Shown here: piece by piece, positions 9,301 to 19,937 of the stretch | How the letters are laid out: each line of letters starts with the position of its first letter | How positions within the stretch are numbered: the stretch's first letter is position 1 | Assembly (NCBI GenBank): GCA_933228895.1 | Contig: OW121851.1 | Location: 109,575,271-109,639,270, forward strand | DNA from: Platycnemis pennipes | Taxonomy: Eukaryota; Arthropoda; Insecta; Odonata; Platycnemididae | Length of the DNA: 64,000 nucleotides | Direction of reading: 5' to 3' | Notes under the pieces: model-generated | The model's database searches: none | What the model was told of the DNA's origin: nothing | The model's input: only the letters and a program-made list of their open reading frames with translations | Translations under genes and position numbers: made by a program

Positions 9301-11695
9301 GAACTACAAGAATGCATAGTAATGAACAAAAATGACAAAGAGAAGTTACAGGCAAAAATTATACCATAGAACCACACAAAATGGAGCTATGAAATAATCA
9401 AAAGATAACAAACTGCACATGATCCCATACAGAGGACAATACAATATGTTTCATAATTATCTCAAGCCTGAATAACATGAAAGCATCTTTAGATAAGTAA
9501 TATGGTTTGGTAAATTTAATAGCAAAATCAAGAAACGAAGTTTCTTTCAATGAGAGAGAAAGTTATCATGAGTATAAAACCTTTCAATGTTTTTCACGAT
9601 TTGAACTGGTTTAAACTACATACCATTTCAATAGATATGGGAAAAGGGGGATTATGCAGTTGTTGGATGTCAATTCTCAAACACTCGAAGTCAGTATGTA
9701 ATGTTCTGCACTTTTTGGGAACATCATCCACAGAGTTTATGTTTGGGTATTGCTAGAAAATGGTGTTGCTGTTATTTAAATGATACCTCAATATTTACTA
9801 CTGCATAGAAAGTCTATTGGAAGTGTTAGATTTTGACTGTCTTTACATGAACTCTGGTTTTAGGGGAATTCAGAACCAGCATGAAGCTGATGGACTCTCC
9901 TGTACAGGGTTGAAGAGTCACTGGGTTGGTATGGGAATAAGGTAGTATATCTATTGAATACATAATACCTCCAAGAATATACAATTAGTACTCTGATACA
10001 GTATATACACTGATATACACACACTATCAGTCTTTCTTAGGACAAATGAGAATAATTCTTCAACTTTAAATCAGAATGTAATTCGAATGAATGGAATCAG
10101 AAGTTGCCAAGATTATACAGAACTCAGCAGCACAGCATTGAAGTCATTGGATAAAGCCCGTTTCACATGGTACCTACTTGATCCAGCACAAGGTCGAGTA
10201 TACTAGCAAGTATGCTAGCTTTCCAGTATTGAGTGAATAGAACCAGTATGCTGGCTAGCAAGCATGCTGGCTAGCAAGCATGCTCGCTAGCATACTCGCT
10301 GAGCTACTGGATGCAGTACTAGATTTCTAGTAGAACCCAATAGCCATCAACCAATCAAGTCACATTACAAACACTGTGCGAACTTCTTCTTTTTTAATTA
10401 GTATGGTATCATATGGAATAACCACTTCATAGCAAGCACAAGGTCAATGATCGTGTGAAACCCCCCAGGATGGTTCCAATCATGCTAGATTTCGTCCTCA
10501 ATATCGAGGAGCGTCTAGCACACTAGGTCTTGTGCTGGATCAAGTATCGCGTGAAACGGGCTCAAGAGAGGTGAAAATCAGAGCATAATAAAAAGGGCTG
10601 CAAGGTGATATATGGATCCATGGTTACCATTTATGCAGAATATGATTTACACCATAAGGACCAGCAATCAAACAATGAACACATCCAAGAAAGGGACAGA
10701 GTCTACAGAAAAAGTTTGACTTTTCTCAATACATAATACCATTGCATACATTTTACTATACAGTGTGAGTAAAATGTGAGACCAAATGAGTGCAATGTTG
10801 CATGATAAAAGTAAGACAACTCGAACACAATGGTAGAGAGTGCTACGAGTCTCATATTTTTCTAAATTAATGAATGACATTGAGCTACCTGCTTTGGCTG
10901 AACATTATTAAACTGCTAAGATTTTGATGGACAAAAACTTCCCATGAAACATATTTTTCATTTGATGTGCATGCGGTTATTTATTTACTCACCTTTTCAG
11001 CATAGTCAGCGCCCATCCATCCACAGCTATATCTTGAGTGGCAGCCAAGAAGTTGAGGCAGAAGAAAATAAATGTAAGAAGTGGCACATTAGGATGGATA
11101 ATTACTTTATTCTCCAAGTGATCCGCTCCATCCTTAGTGTGGGCATCCCCAAGCCAAAAGTCAACGTTCAGTGATAAATAGCACATAAAAATACCAAGTA
11201 AATACTGAGAGGGTATAAGCCACGTTTTTCTCCTGCCAAACTTTGGTGAATAGAAAGAATCCACGATTGGAGCCCACAACAACTTTAGGCTGAAAATGGA
11301 AAAAAATCGAACACATGAATACCTATTTATCAACACTAAACAAATGAAATCACTCGTGATAGCTAATGTACAAGCATTAGCTGTCACGAGTAACTTATAA
11401 GGCGATTCGTTAACAGATAGCTAATACGAATTGAAAATATATTTACTAACCTAAATGGCCAATATACGAAGCTGAATTCTGCCTGTTGTTTGTAACTTAC
11501 ACCACGATTCTGTAACACCATTGGTATTGCAGAGGTGAGTCCAATCGGGATACCTTGGAGAAGGTAGAGGAAAAAGAGAAGTGCAATGTTTCCCACGTCG
11601 CTTCTCTCATTATGAGGTTCCACTCCATTGTTTTCTTCATCCGAATTCAGCCCTTGAGCTTCATCACCCCCACCGGCTCTCCTTCTAGGTATCAT
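248..11695 (-). CDS. SLC33A1: Acetyl-CoA transporter, SLC33A1/AT-1 family (six exons, 3' part off window)
   Basis: Six minus-strand exons (11695-11451, 11289-10993, 8459-8305, 6201-5987, 4716-4532, 365-248) join in frame to 405 codons. The product is a multi-pass membrane protein of the acetyl-CoA transporter family, which in animals sits in the ER membrane and imports cytosolic acetyl-CoA for acetylation of lumenal proteins and glycans. Landmarks are a charged N-terminus (residues 1-36), the first membrane segment with LLQGIPIGLTSAIPMVL (about 45-61), WPFSLKLLWAPIVDSFY (79-95), AATQDIAVDGWALTML (about 164-179), STCNSVGQTAGYFLG in exon 3, and YYYILLLASYSFHQ at the end of exon 6. The order and spacing match the vertebrate protein as I recall it (about 550 residues), so roughly 140 C-terminal residues should lie left of base 1. 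Every join has GT/AG sites. The start is the first in-frame ATG (11695); upstream in-frame codons contain no ATG. No frameshift or stop is seen, so it looks functional. Confidence 0.95.
489..691. mobile_element. Foldback/MITE with 14-bp flanking direct repeat (SLC33A1 intron 5)
   Basis: An imperfect inverted repeat pairs about 528-590 with 625-690. Shared arm blocks are the G-run plus GTTTCT, ATTACGTGGTTG and TTTCCCCTC..CTGGAGG. The sequence TCAAAAGGTTAGTC occurs at 475-488 and again at 692-705, just outside, and looks like a 14-bp target-site duplication. No coding capacity. The superfamily is not assigned; a duplication this long would suit retroposition better than a cut-and-paste transposon. 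Confidence 0.6.
706..2085. other. Intron 5 sequence, nothing recognised
   Basis: AT-rich intron sequence between the foldback and the LINE. I see no exon of the host gene, no RNA gene and no clear repeat structure. Short ORFs here have no recognisable content. Confidence 0.5.
2088..4112 (+). pseudogene. 5'-truncated non-LTR (LINE) retrotransposon, reverse-transcriptase part
   Basis: Sense-strand remnant of a LINE open reading frame in the antisense orientation to SLC33A1. The first segment (2088-2866) has the RT fingers/palm blocks SGIDDIPAELIKNAG, DQFGFRKSKST and the motif-A region FVDLEKAFDNMDW. After the inserted MITE it resumes with RKVVRQGCTVS (motif B) and LRFADDIALIAETE (motif C, catalytic FADD at about 3352). 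Then come a stop at about 3535, a readable C-terminal region (FCYLGSQV, KQFIRTYIWSMFLYSSEALT, then HILRHNSLMKTIVEGK) and more frameshifts. The endonuclease domain is missing. The 3' end is a short GATGATGATG tail at about 4100, as in several LINE clades. The clade (RTE-, CR1- or jockey-like) cannot be fixed by eye. The element is inactive. Confidence 0.9.
2867..3183. mobile_element. piggyBac-type MITE inserted in the LINE
   Basis: A 317-bp element flanked by TTAA at 2863-2866 and 3184-3187. The ends are inverted: GCCTTCTACTGCCA on the left, and on the right GGCAGTAAAAGGG, whose reverse complement is CCCTTTTACTGCC. There is no coding capacity. Excising the element plus one TTAA rejoins the LINE reading frame exactly (..VAVIK|SGPSCEKARIRK..), so the boundaries are certain to the base. 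Confidence 0.92.
4532..4716 (-). CDS. SLC33A1: SLC33A1 exon 5 (residues 305-365 plus 2 nt)
   Basis: The acceptor is tttttgtag|ATTGG and the donor is CATACAG|GTATGG. It encodes IGFSACDAVTSLKLIDAGIP followed by KEELAMLAVPLVPLQIVLPL and VISKYTSGPRP. This is the conserved mid-protein block of the family, with one strong transmembrane segment. The split codon AG|A gives Arg366. Confidence 0.95.
4896..4941. repeat. Short nested hairpin in intron 4
   Basis: CCTGGATGGG pairs with CCCATCCAGG, and inside it AGGACGA pairs with TCGTCCT, so the whole 46 bases can fold as an extended stem. It lies about 40 bp left of a larger palindrome. Function unknown. Confidence 0.6.
4982..5190. repeat. Long imperfect palindrome with near-perfect 26-bp core stem (intron 4)
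   Basis: The core 5046-5071 and 5086-5111 pair over 26 bp with two mismatches around a 14-base loop. Outer arms extend the symmetry imperfectly (for example GAAGGCTGTTCAGGTGCTC on the left against the complement of GAGTACCTGAATAGCCTCC on the right). It could be a foldback MITE or a transcribed hairpin. It lies inside an intron, so the host pre-mRNA would contain it. Confidence 0.6.
5987..6201 (-). CDS. SLC33A1: SLC33A1 exon 4 (residues 233-304)
   Basis: The acceptor is ttacacag|GTTTTC and the donor is GGTAAA|GTAAGT. It begins with SFLYFWGLVFIITTTLVGL (membrane segment), continues through a hydrophilic cytosolic loop (KREMNPRPSLDGGIEVRTEH) and ends with the amphipathic TYRLLWDIFHLPTIKSTMII and LLTGK. 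It ends in phase 0. Confidence 0.94.
6967..8055. mobile_element. Non-autonomous piggyBac-type element with five internal palindromes (intron 3)
   Basis: TTAA at 6963-6966 and 8056-8059 flank inverted ends CACGTTCACTGCGG / CCGCAGTGAACGTG. The 1089-bp interior encodes no transposase. The palindrome GTGACCCACCGGTGGGTCAC occurs perfectly at 7051-7070, 7851-7870 and 8021-8040, and imperfectly at 7014-7033 and 7795-7814. All five lie within about 260 bp of an end, where transposase-binding repeats are expected. The left and right 100 bp are much more GC-rich than the surrounding intron. Confidence 0.88.
8305..8459 (-). CDS. SLC33A1: SLC33A1 exon 3 (residues 181-232 plus 1 nt)
   Basis: This 155-bp exon is too short for simple ORF detection. 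I found it by translating the minus strand between flanking exons. The acceptor is catgcag|GAGT and the donor is TCGA|GTAAGT. It encodes NVGHASTCNSVGQTAGYFLG followed by a hydrophobic stretch, ALESADFCNHYLRSEPSPQG and IVTLS, which is the segment expected between exons 2 and 4 in this family. Both splice phases fit (AG|G before, A|GT after). Confidence 0.93.
8460..10154. other. Intron 2 sequence, nothing recognised
   Basis: AT-rich intron between exon 3 and the MITE. No exon, RNA gene or structured repeat was seen. Confidence 0.5.
10155..10562. mobile_element. MITE with ~40-bp terminal inverted repeats and internal GCTAGC repeats (intron 2)
   Basis: The left end AGCCCGTTTCACATGGTACC is matched in inverse by the right end (complement AGCCCGTTTCACGCGATAC), and both continue into TTGATCCAGCACAAG. 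The left interior (10195-10340) is a run of short words built on CTAGC/GCATGC. No coding capacity and no convincing target duplication. Confidence 0.8.
10993..11289 (-). CDS. SLC33A1: SLC33A1 exon 2 (residues 82-180 plus 2 nt)
   Basis: The acceptor is ccattttcag|CC and the donor is AAAAG|GTGAGT. Intron 1 is only 161 bp. The exon encodes LKLLWAPIVDSFYSPKFGRR, a second and third membrane segment (SQYLLGIFMCYLSL, PLLTFIFFCLNFLAA) and the family signature TQDIAVDGWALTML. This is the most diagnostic exon of the gene. Confidence 0.95.
11451..11695 (-). CDS. SLC33A1: SLC33A1 exon 1 (residues 1-81 plus 2 nt)
   Basis: Coding exon from the ATG at 11695 to the donor CCATTTAG|GTTAGT. It encodes an acidic, poorly conserved cytosolic N-terminus with Gly/Glu/Asn-rich sequence, then the first transmembrane segment (LLFFLYLLQGIPIGL) and the conserved stretch QAEFSFVYWPF. 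The split codon AG|C gives Ser82 with exon 2. A TTG 14 codons upstream is in frame, but ATG at 11695 is the natural start. The 5' UTR and promoter are not delimited. Confidence 0.93.
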
Positions 11696-13860
11696 AATGC
11701 CGGAATGTGCTAATTTCCTGTGGCAGTCGTATATCAATTACTAGTCACCTGTAATTGAATTTTTTTATTACAGCACGAAAACTCTTGTGAAGAACACACC
11801 CAGTTTACATGTCTCTGACATCAATCAATGGAGTTTCTGGCTAACACCGATATTCTCTAAATTTACGTTACATTCGCCGAAGCGCAATGATCCGTACTAT
11901 GCTGAGATGACGCAATGAAACTACCTAGGCCGCATACATTCTTACTACACTTGCTGTGTTCAAATGATACTATCATAAATGAGCGTAAAGTAAGCCATGC
12001 ACCATATTTTCATTCAATATGTTATGATTATCAACAAGATCCACTTTGGAGAGGATCTATATATTAAAATGTCAATATATTTATATGTAGTATGAGTCTA
12101 CCTGCTCCCTCAAACATTGACTTTTGAAACTGACGCAACACTCATTAAACACCATGACCGAAAAGAAACTCATCGAAGAAGGTTCAAGCATGAAAGCGGC
12201 AATTTCCGTACTCCGTTAAAAGATTACCGGTAGAGATACGTAAACTTGCGTATGTTTTGATTGCATTGCATATTTGGCCACGTTGAGCCCCATCGTTGTT
12301 CGTTGTTTTGAAGACAAACGAAGGACGAAATTCTGAAGAGGGGCGCGAAATGAACGTGGGTTGGTTGATCGTTTCTTATTCAAGCAGCAGAGACAATTTT
12401 TGACATTAAATTCGTTTGAAGGTACGGCAAGTGTTTACGTGGATATCTTGAGAAATACTATATCGTGAATACGGTAACTGACGGTCGTTTACCCATGTAA
12501 TTGACGTATAAATTAGGGGTGCTCTGGTGAAATTGCGACGATTAGTTTTCAATAATGTAATGAATACCTTGATTATAATTATAGATTAGCTCTCTTCATG
12601 ATGTGGTAGCGCAGATCATGTGAACGTTTTGCTCACGTATTGGTAATTTCTAAATCTTTGTTGGCAAATTAATACCCAAACGCAATTGATCAATCTCGCC
12701 CAGGTGAAAATAAAGTGCAATAAAACGTTAAACAAATGTGTACAAAATGTGCAGGAAGTGTAATTTGGAATACCTAAAGTGGGAAAGAGTGTGAGATACG
12801 TGTGCCAAAAGTGGTATTGGGCAATGGATGTAAGGCGTGCAAAAAATGTGCGCACATTTTCTTCACACTTTATTTTCTCCAGGGCGTTTTTGTACTCATT
12901 TCTATTTCAATTCCATTTTGCTTGCATATGCAATGCTTTTTTTCAAGTTGCGACATGGTTTGGGAATCAGGCTTCGCTAAACATTGGTGGTTGGCATTGT
13001 AAGGGCCAATAGAGTTCTACTGGTGGAGTTAACTTCCAAATAGAATGTGGAATTAAAACACCCATATTTGCATTTTCATGTCAAACTGTAGAGCTAATGA
13101 AGAGCAGAACAGCAGTTGTATAATGTGTATGTATAATTGAAAATTCCTATTGATTTCATTTTTATTTCTCCAGGGATCTGCCAACGTAGGAGACAAGATC
13201 CAAACTGTCCTTGATATCAGTTAAAAACATATTCAAGAGGCATGAATATATTTGTAGAAATACGGAAAATTTGATGATCACTATAACAAGTAATATTCTA
13301 TTTGTTATTGTAATGTTAATAATCTTATAATTATTCTATAATCCATGGATAGGTATAATATATCCATGTCTCATACATCAGATATGTATGTCACACATCA
13401 CCTATGTGATGGCACTTCTCTCTGAGATGTGTCTCTAAACCTGTCCAGGTGGATTATAAACTTCTTCTATGTCTCAGTTTTAGATGGCTCATCGCAGAGA
13501 CATGCTGTGTACTGTCATCATGATGTCATATGAATATCAGTGCACTGAGACATGTAATCATAGTAAATGGGTATATGTTGCAGTTAGACTACCAAGACAT
13601 TGCCAAAGTAATTGCAGGAGGTTGCCCATAGGTTTTAATCATGAAGATTTTAGGTGGGTGTTGTTATGTCCAATACGGAGTTCAAATAATAAGGCATTGC
13701 ATTTCAGGAACAGGGTTTGTGTTCACTTATGATAAAGATACAGCCAGCAATTACAAAGGCTTGTCACCTCTCAGCCATATTGTCATCCTCTCTCTGGTGC
13801 TCTGTCACTCCCGGCATTCCTTCCGGTCACCACCAAGTTCAATCACATAACTACATAACA
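11696..13860. other. 5' flank of SLC33A1; no second gene recognised
   Basis: This region must hold the 5' UTR and promoter of SLC33A1, but I see no diagnostic TATA or initiator. Around 12200-12430 CpG density rises modestly (GGGGCGCGAAATGAACGTGG), a possible divergent promoter. Short overlapping ORFs at 12.8-13.0 kb have no family features and are probably chance. Confidence 0.4.
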
Positions 13861-13864
13861 GGTG

Positions 13865-13960
13865 TATTCAGAGATGCTTCGTACTGGATTGGAAGCAGAG
13901 TCCCTCCAGTCTGTAGTCCAGTGCTCTATCCACTATTATCCATTGGGCGGATCAACTCCA
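13865..13960 (-). repeat. Possible tRNA-derived SINE remnant
   Basis: On the minus strand GTGGATAGAGCACTGGACTA resembles a tRNA A-box/anticodon-arm region, followed about 25 nt later by a degenerate B-box (TTCCAATCC). Spacing fits a tRNA head, but the match is weak. Confidence 0.35.
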
Positions 13961-14235
13961 AAGGTTGAGAGGAAGGCCTAAAATTTGTCGGGGTGAACGA
14001 AGATTAAGTCCTTTGTATCATCACTTCCTCAGAGTGAACTAGGTTCTAGTAGACATGGCCTAGCTTCTCGGAAATCCAGTTTCTCTCGTACCTCCACGGT
14101 GTGTACTTCATGAATCTGCTTCCTGTTTTGCCAATTCATTATTAGCTGCACAGTTACATATGTTATCATTCAGTAATGTGAGGGTTATAGTGAGGAAATG
14201 GGTGACAGGAACGCAGGAGGAGTCAGTGATACAAT

Positions 14236-14305
14236 GACCACTTCGATGAATAATGTCATCATCAGGTATCTCCTGATGATGACGTTAATCATCAAAACCA
14301 TGGTC
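14236..14305. repeat. Head-to-head pair of hammerhead-like motifs (Penelope-like foldback)
   Basis: Plus-strand 14272-14305 reads CCTGATGATGACG, a stem-loop, AAAACC-AT-GGTC. Minus-strand 14266-14236 reads CCTGATGATGAC, a stem-loop, CATCGAAG, TGGTC. The pattern CTGATGA / stem II / (G)AAA / short helix III / GTC is the conserved hammerhead-ribozyme order. The two copies are separated by 5 bases in opposite orientation. Both have substitutions in the GAAA box, so activity is doubtful. Confidence 0.5.
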
Positions 14306-16880
14306 GTAGTAGTGTGAGATGGGATAACTAACTGTGGAAATACGAAGTTTATTTTGTCATTCATGATTAATACAAGCAAATTCCATAAAGTAACGCCTGA
14401 AACCATCAATTTTACCTGATGGAAGCGCCTAGACATACCTAATGGAAGCTATAACTAGTACTAGATCTGATGATGATTCCTTCAGCATTGAAACATGTGC
14501 TTTATGTATATTGTAGGTACTTGAAAATTAGTGGACAATACAATGTGTGAAGTTAAATTTTAATCAATGGATGAGAAATGTTGAGAACCTTGAGTAGGAA
14601 CAAAGAGAAAGTAAATTAGTAATGAATGTAATATGGAGCATGTCTTTGTGTTGATCTGAGACACAGAGTCAAGGGAATGATAAAGAGAAAAAGATTGGAA
14701 GCTTTAAAGCATTGCATTTCTAATTAGAAATGCAATGGTCAAGGTCACTGGAAAAAGTGAGATGGCTCGAATCGCTCGAATGGTAGACAAATGAAGATTG
14801 TTGAACCTGGTTAGGGAGGTGAGGAAATTGTAGTAATGTGCTAGCTGGGCACTGCATAAGGCGAGCAACTGCCCAGGATGCCACAAAGGAATTAATTAAG
14901 GGGTGATTTAGGAATGGAAAAACCTTTATTTATTTAGGGATGGATGACTTCATGTACAACTAGCATTTGTACTACTTTTTTCACTACTCTATTTTTACTA
15001 CTACATTTAACTATTGAAAATGTGTTATAAAGTATTTGATAAGGGGAGGGGCTAGAGGGTCTGGACTTCTCTATCACCTGGGTGAAAATTTTGTCTTAAG
15101 CCAGCCCTGGTGCTGGATAAGTGAGGATGAGGAAGGAAGAGAAAATATATGAATAATAGTATGAAGAAGGATATAAAATGTGTCCAGTTGAAAAGAGAAA
15201 TATCATGTGGATGGAGCCAATAAATGAATGGAATGCAAAGAAGAGTAGAGGGCACTCACATCAAAACTTACTTACCAATGGAAAACATTCTACCTATCTA
15301 AATCCAAAGTTTCCATCATCTTATTTTCCTCAAGGCTTAAATTCATCTTAGAATTCCATTGGAATCAGTCTTTTAAAATCTAGCTGGGATGATTTAATTT
15401 TAACTGAATCCTGCTGGATTAACCTCCATTCTAAATAGTTTGACACTGAGCAATGGAAAATTCACCACAATGAATGTAATTTAACAACCCTCTTTCCCCA
15501 GTGGTATATCTATTTTTATGTGTGATGGAAGGCATGTGGATTTGGCTTCATTCAATGCCAATTAACTTATGTAGGTAATTAAGAGATTTGTTTCAAAATT
15601 TGAAAATGCTTAACTCAAATACCAATATATCGAGATATTGATTGTGGTCTGTAGAGTTCCTCTCATGGAGGACCTAAGGCACTTAGACCATTGTGTCAAC
15701 CTCCTTTCTGATGAATCACCCATAGAGGTCAATTGTTTTGTTGAAAGCCAAGAGGTCCCCTATAAGAATTTCCCTCACCTCCCTAAGCTCCAAGAATGGC
15801 ACCTAGTCTTGAGTCCTCATGACATCAATGTATGAAAGTTAAGTCATCTTACCTTCATGTAGGTACATACATTTAATTTTCTACTTCCACTCCATTTTCT
15901 TAGTGGCATTTTAGAGAATATTTCAATCTGTTCAGAGGTAAATGCAGCTATTGCACGTGTATGTTGTTTATCTATTCTCCCTCTAACAGGGGTTGTACTT
16001 GTTTATGAACAGCACAAAGCAGACACTTGTTTTCTTCAATATGGGTACAAAATTTAGCTGTCTCTGTGAAATAGATTTCTGCATTTGCCATGTTTTTTTA
16101 TAGTGATGAGTCAACAGTTTTCCTGGAATTACATTTGGCATCTTCACATCAGAATAAAGAAAGAAATTTATTTGCTTATATATGCTCTTCTGTATTTTTG
16201 CTGCTATGTGGTTGGCTATTTTCTCAACCATTTGTTATGCGAATGGGAGATTTTTTTATCTTCACGATTGAAATTTGAGTTTTTATTATTTCAATAGAAT
16301 CTCTAATCAATGGAGCTTGTGGTAATAGTGTTGCTCGTTTACTATAGCTTTTGCTGCTACAGCATTAATTTATTTCCGAGGCTCAGTACATGCATGCTCA
16401 ACAATAGATGACAGCTAGGTTAAATTTCTTATTTTTAGTTGCCTGTTAGTGTTCTTGGAGCCTGGCTTTTAATTACTTGCATGTCTCCTCTTTTCGGTAT
16501 TTTCCACAAGGATCATTGCATGATGCAAGCTAGATTGGAGGAAACCTGTTAGTGATAGCAAAATGTACCTACCTGCTTGATGAAAATACCTGGGAACCTT
16601 TAGTTTTATGCCCTAAATCATCAGTGAAGTGAATACTGCAGGCAATAATATGTTCTCTCATTGCTGTTTTTGAGGGGAGGTAAGTAACTACCATGTTCAT
16701 TTTTTATGAATAAGAGTAGGTGTATAAATGGAGTGCATTTAGGGAGTGGAAGAATAGCAGAAACCTGACATAGGCATTATCCATCCCTTAATGAAAGGCA
16801 ACTAAAGGTCTACTTTTTTTCCCATTCGATGGATTGTTGACTCAACTTGTATTACCCTCCATAGATTCCTTAATCACATG
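14306..16880. other. Unassigned AT-rich sequence
   Basis: No family-recognisable ORF, RNA gene or terminal-repeat structure was seen. ORFs of 60-80 codons here are within chance expectation. Confidence 0.45.
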
Positions 16881-16884
16881 GACA

Positions 16885-16985
16885 GTCATGCACCTGATAA
16901 ATATGCCTCTTCCAGGATTCAATCTTGGCCCTCCAGATGTGAAGCTGGAACTCTAGCCACCACAACTAACTGATCACCTTCTCTT
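16885..16985 (-). repeat. tRNA-derived SINE head
   Basis: The minus strand reads GTGGTGGCTAGAGTTCCAGC (A-box-like) and, about 35 nt on, AGATTGAATCCTGG (B-box-like), the layout of a tRNA-derived polymerase III promoter. The 3' body and tail are not delimited. Confidence 0.55.
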
Positions 16986-17578
16986 ATTGAGTGAATTATG
17001 GCCAGAAGTGTGAATGGAAAATTTTCATAAATGTTTTCTTCCATCACTGTATGGTATTTTTTGTAGTGTGTACAAATCAGTAGGAAATTAGGCTAGGAAT
17101 AAGTACCATATAATGGGTTGAAGTACACAGTAGATCCGCAGAGGGTCAGGAACGCTGCCTTTAACGAAGATAATGTTAGAATGCTATGGTAGGTTAGACC
17201 ATATATGTACAATTAGAGAGAGAAAGAGAGAGGTAGCAGGACAGGGAACAATGAAATGCCATTCATTCAAAATTTGATAAGAAACTAATGTAGATTAAAT
17301 GGAAGTTCCGTAGAAATGATCGGGTATGTTGTGTACAATTTGTAGCAATTTTGCATAGGTATCTGCACGAACCATTGAATTTATAATGCAGCCTCTACTT
17401 TTTCTATAACTTGTTCTTGCTTGTTTAAATGTGAAGAGCCCAATTTCTTTGATATTCATAATAATCTAAAAAGTAGTATTCTAACTATTTTAACCTTATC
17501 ATTGTTCGGTGATTATTCACCACCTCCCAGAAACCTTATATGTGGCCAACAGTTTACACAGTAGGTGCTGATGTACTA

Positions 17579-18135
17579 GGGTTGTCCGTAAAATAAGGTT
17601 CCCATTGTTTTTTCACATTGAAAAACATTTATTTGCAATAAGTCGTACATTTTTGGAAAGTTTAGGTTTTTCCCTATTTTTCTACAGAATTGCCATTGAG
17701 ATCAATGCATTTTTGCATGCGGTGTATCATTTTCTTGATGCCCCAGTCGTAGAACTTTCCCGCCGGGCCGCGAAGGTTGCTTAAAACCGCTTCTTTCAGC
17801 TCATCTCCGGTCCTGAGATGCGTCCCACCCAGGTGTTTCTTTGATTCAGGGAAGAGATGGTATTCACTTGGGTCTATGTCCGGGCTGTATGGTGGGTGTG
17901 TGACTGTATCTCATCCAAATTGGTTGAGAAGATTGGTTGTCACAAGGGTGGTGTGCGGACGAGAGGACCGTTTGTGATTTTCCGTAGCTCTCAAACAGTT
18001 ACCCTTCGATCTTAAAGCATTGCTTCTTCCACTTTTGCAATCGTTTCATCAGAAACAGATGGCCGTCCGGAACGCTGCTTATCATGCGTTCGTCACGACT
18101 ACAGTGCCTTGGGAACCTTATTTTACGGACAACCC
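17579..18135 (-). mobile_element. Internally deleted mariner element
   Basis: Terminal inverted repeats of 26 bp: GGGTTGTCCGTAAAATAAGG at the left, and the exact inverse ending CGGACAACCC at the right. On the minus strand the transposase C-terminus is readable from about 17905 to a stop at 17674: PPYSPDIDPSEYHLFP, then KKHLGG and WGIKKMIHRMQKCIDLNG. The SPD aspartate is the third catalytic residue of the mariner DDE triad. The N-terminal side keeps only GRPSVSDETIAKVEEAM from the helix-turn-helix part. The central catalytic region is deleted and stops are present, so it is a dead, non-autonomous copy. Confidence 0.9.
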
Positions 18136-19930
18136 ACGTAACTTTGCCCTCCCCATGGAAAGTCTACTTTAGCCGTGATTAGCTACCTTGCTGAATTTGT
18201 AACAATAATTGTAGGGTTGGTGCCAGAAAAAAGTTGCTATTAGTAATTACTATTCCATGTTGAGAAATCAGGTTGTGTTGGCTACGGTTACTGGCTTTAC
18301 GTGCAGAAATCTCCGGCTTTGAAGCATAGCTATGGTTTTAAATTTTATGCTCATTCTTGATTTTTTGGACTAACGTCTCAAATTCAGCAGCCTGACAATT
18401 AGGGGGAATGTTATTCTATCAACCCTTTGGTATCTTTCAGTAGAATGATTCAATGCCTGTACTGGTTTTTCTTCCCCTCTCCACTAATATCTAAAATACC
18501 ATCCTAATGATAACTACCTTTCTCTTCTTATTTGTTATGTTATCAGAATTACTTTAGTTGAGGATCATATTCACTAGTTATGTTACATCTAACATTGCCA
18601 ACGAATAGTTATGATTGCTATTTTATGTGCCATTTATGCTGGTGTCTGACTTTGTTTATCTTCTCGTTGTCCTTCCAAGGAGTGCAAGTGCCCTAACATG
18701 CACATAAACTGGCATATATATTTTTTTATCAATAACAATTCCTAGATGAAGGAATCATGAATTGCAATGCAGTCATAACTATCGAAGCCAACTTAAGCTT
18801 AAGCAAATTAAGCTTCTGATAATGGCATTTTTCTGGTAAAAGCTCATAAAATATTCTGCCACAATACCTTCAAAATAATGGTGGTGTTTAAAACATTTTT
18901 ATTTGTATCTTATATAAGTTTTTGAAAACATCAAATTTGGTCTGATGTTTAAAAAGTGACATTTCTTCCACCTTTCTCCCCTCTCCTTCTCCATCTTAAG
19001 GTTCCCTGATTTGATGAGCATCGTAAAAAAAGTAGCATGGTAAGGTTTGGTGTCGTTCATATAAAAAGCAAGAGTAATTTTTTCCTGCAAGCAATAAATA
19101 GAAATTGAAAATGATTTATATTGATAATTTTATGGTAGATTCCCCTTAAATCCTTAGTTATCATCAAGAAAGGGTAACGTTACCCTGTAATGCCATCTGT
19201 AATGATTTTGTTTCAAAATTATGAACGTAGTGTTTAAAGGGTAAAAAAATACCCATTTTATGTCACATCTAGGGCTTATGCCTCCTTGTCAACATACAGT
19301 GGCTCTACTTGCTTGCATAGCTCGCTTGCATACTGTTTCCACTTGCATACTGTTTGGCAATTTAATCTTTTAATTGTGTTAGTATATGTTAGCCTCTCTT
19401 CCCCATGCATTCTTAAGAAAGTCAATTTTTAAAATTTCTTTGGTTGTAAAGGTGAAGGTTTTTAAAAATGGCTAAATGTCATCATAATTTTGGTATGTTT
19501 CATCAGCATTGTCGTGTTGTGGAGCAGAAAACTATGTGCAAAAAGTAGTGTGAATTGTAATTATATTTTTGTGGTATTCTTCTTTTTTCGTGGCTTATGT
19601 TTTGTGTTCCTTCGTTGATAAACCATAATTTAATTTTTGAGAAGAAAATAATACATACCATAGGCTGAAAAAGGGAATTTACTTTGTATTCTTATGGGAA
19701 AGTGTATAATCGAATAACATTGAACCAGGGGCTATCAGTTAAATAAAATAGTCCACATTCTGCAGGTTATAAATAAATGTCAACTGACATTTAATGATTT
19801 TCTAAGCTTCAAGTTTAAGCAACTTATAGTTACAAAAAATCGAAGGTTGCATAAAAACACCGTACAAGAGCATGACAATTCTGGGTTTATCTTTTGCTGG
19901 AACATGTTTATGGTACCTTTTATATGTACC
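18136..19930. other. Unassigned AT-rich sequence
   Basis: No recognisable gene or repeat structure. Confidence 0.45.
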
Positions 19931-19937
19931 ATATCTC

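Noticed and set aside
12779..13012. Overlapping Cys-containing ORFs downstream of SLC33A1's 5' flank
   Set aside because: Two competing frames of about 70 codons with no conserved spacing of the cysteines; consistent with chance.
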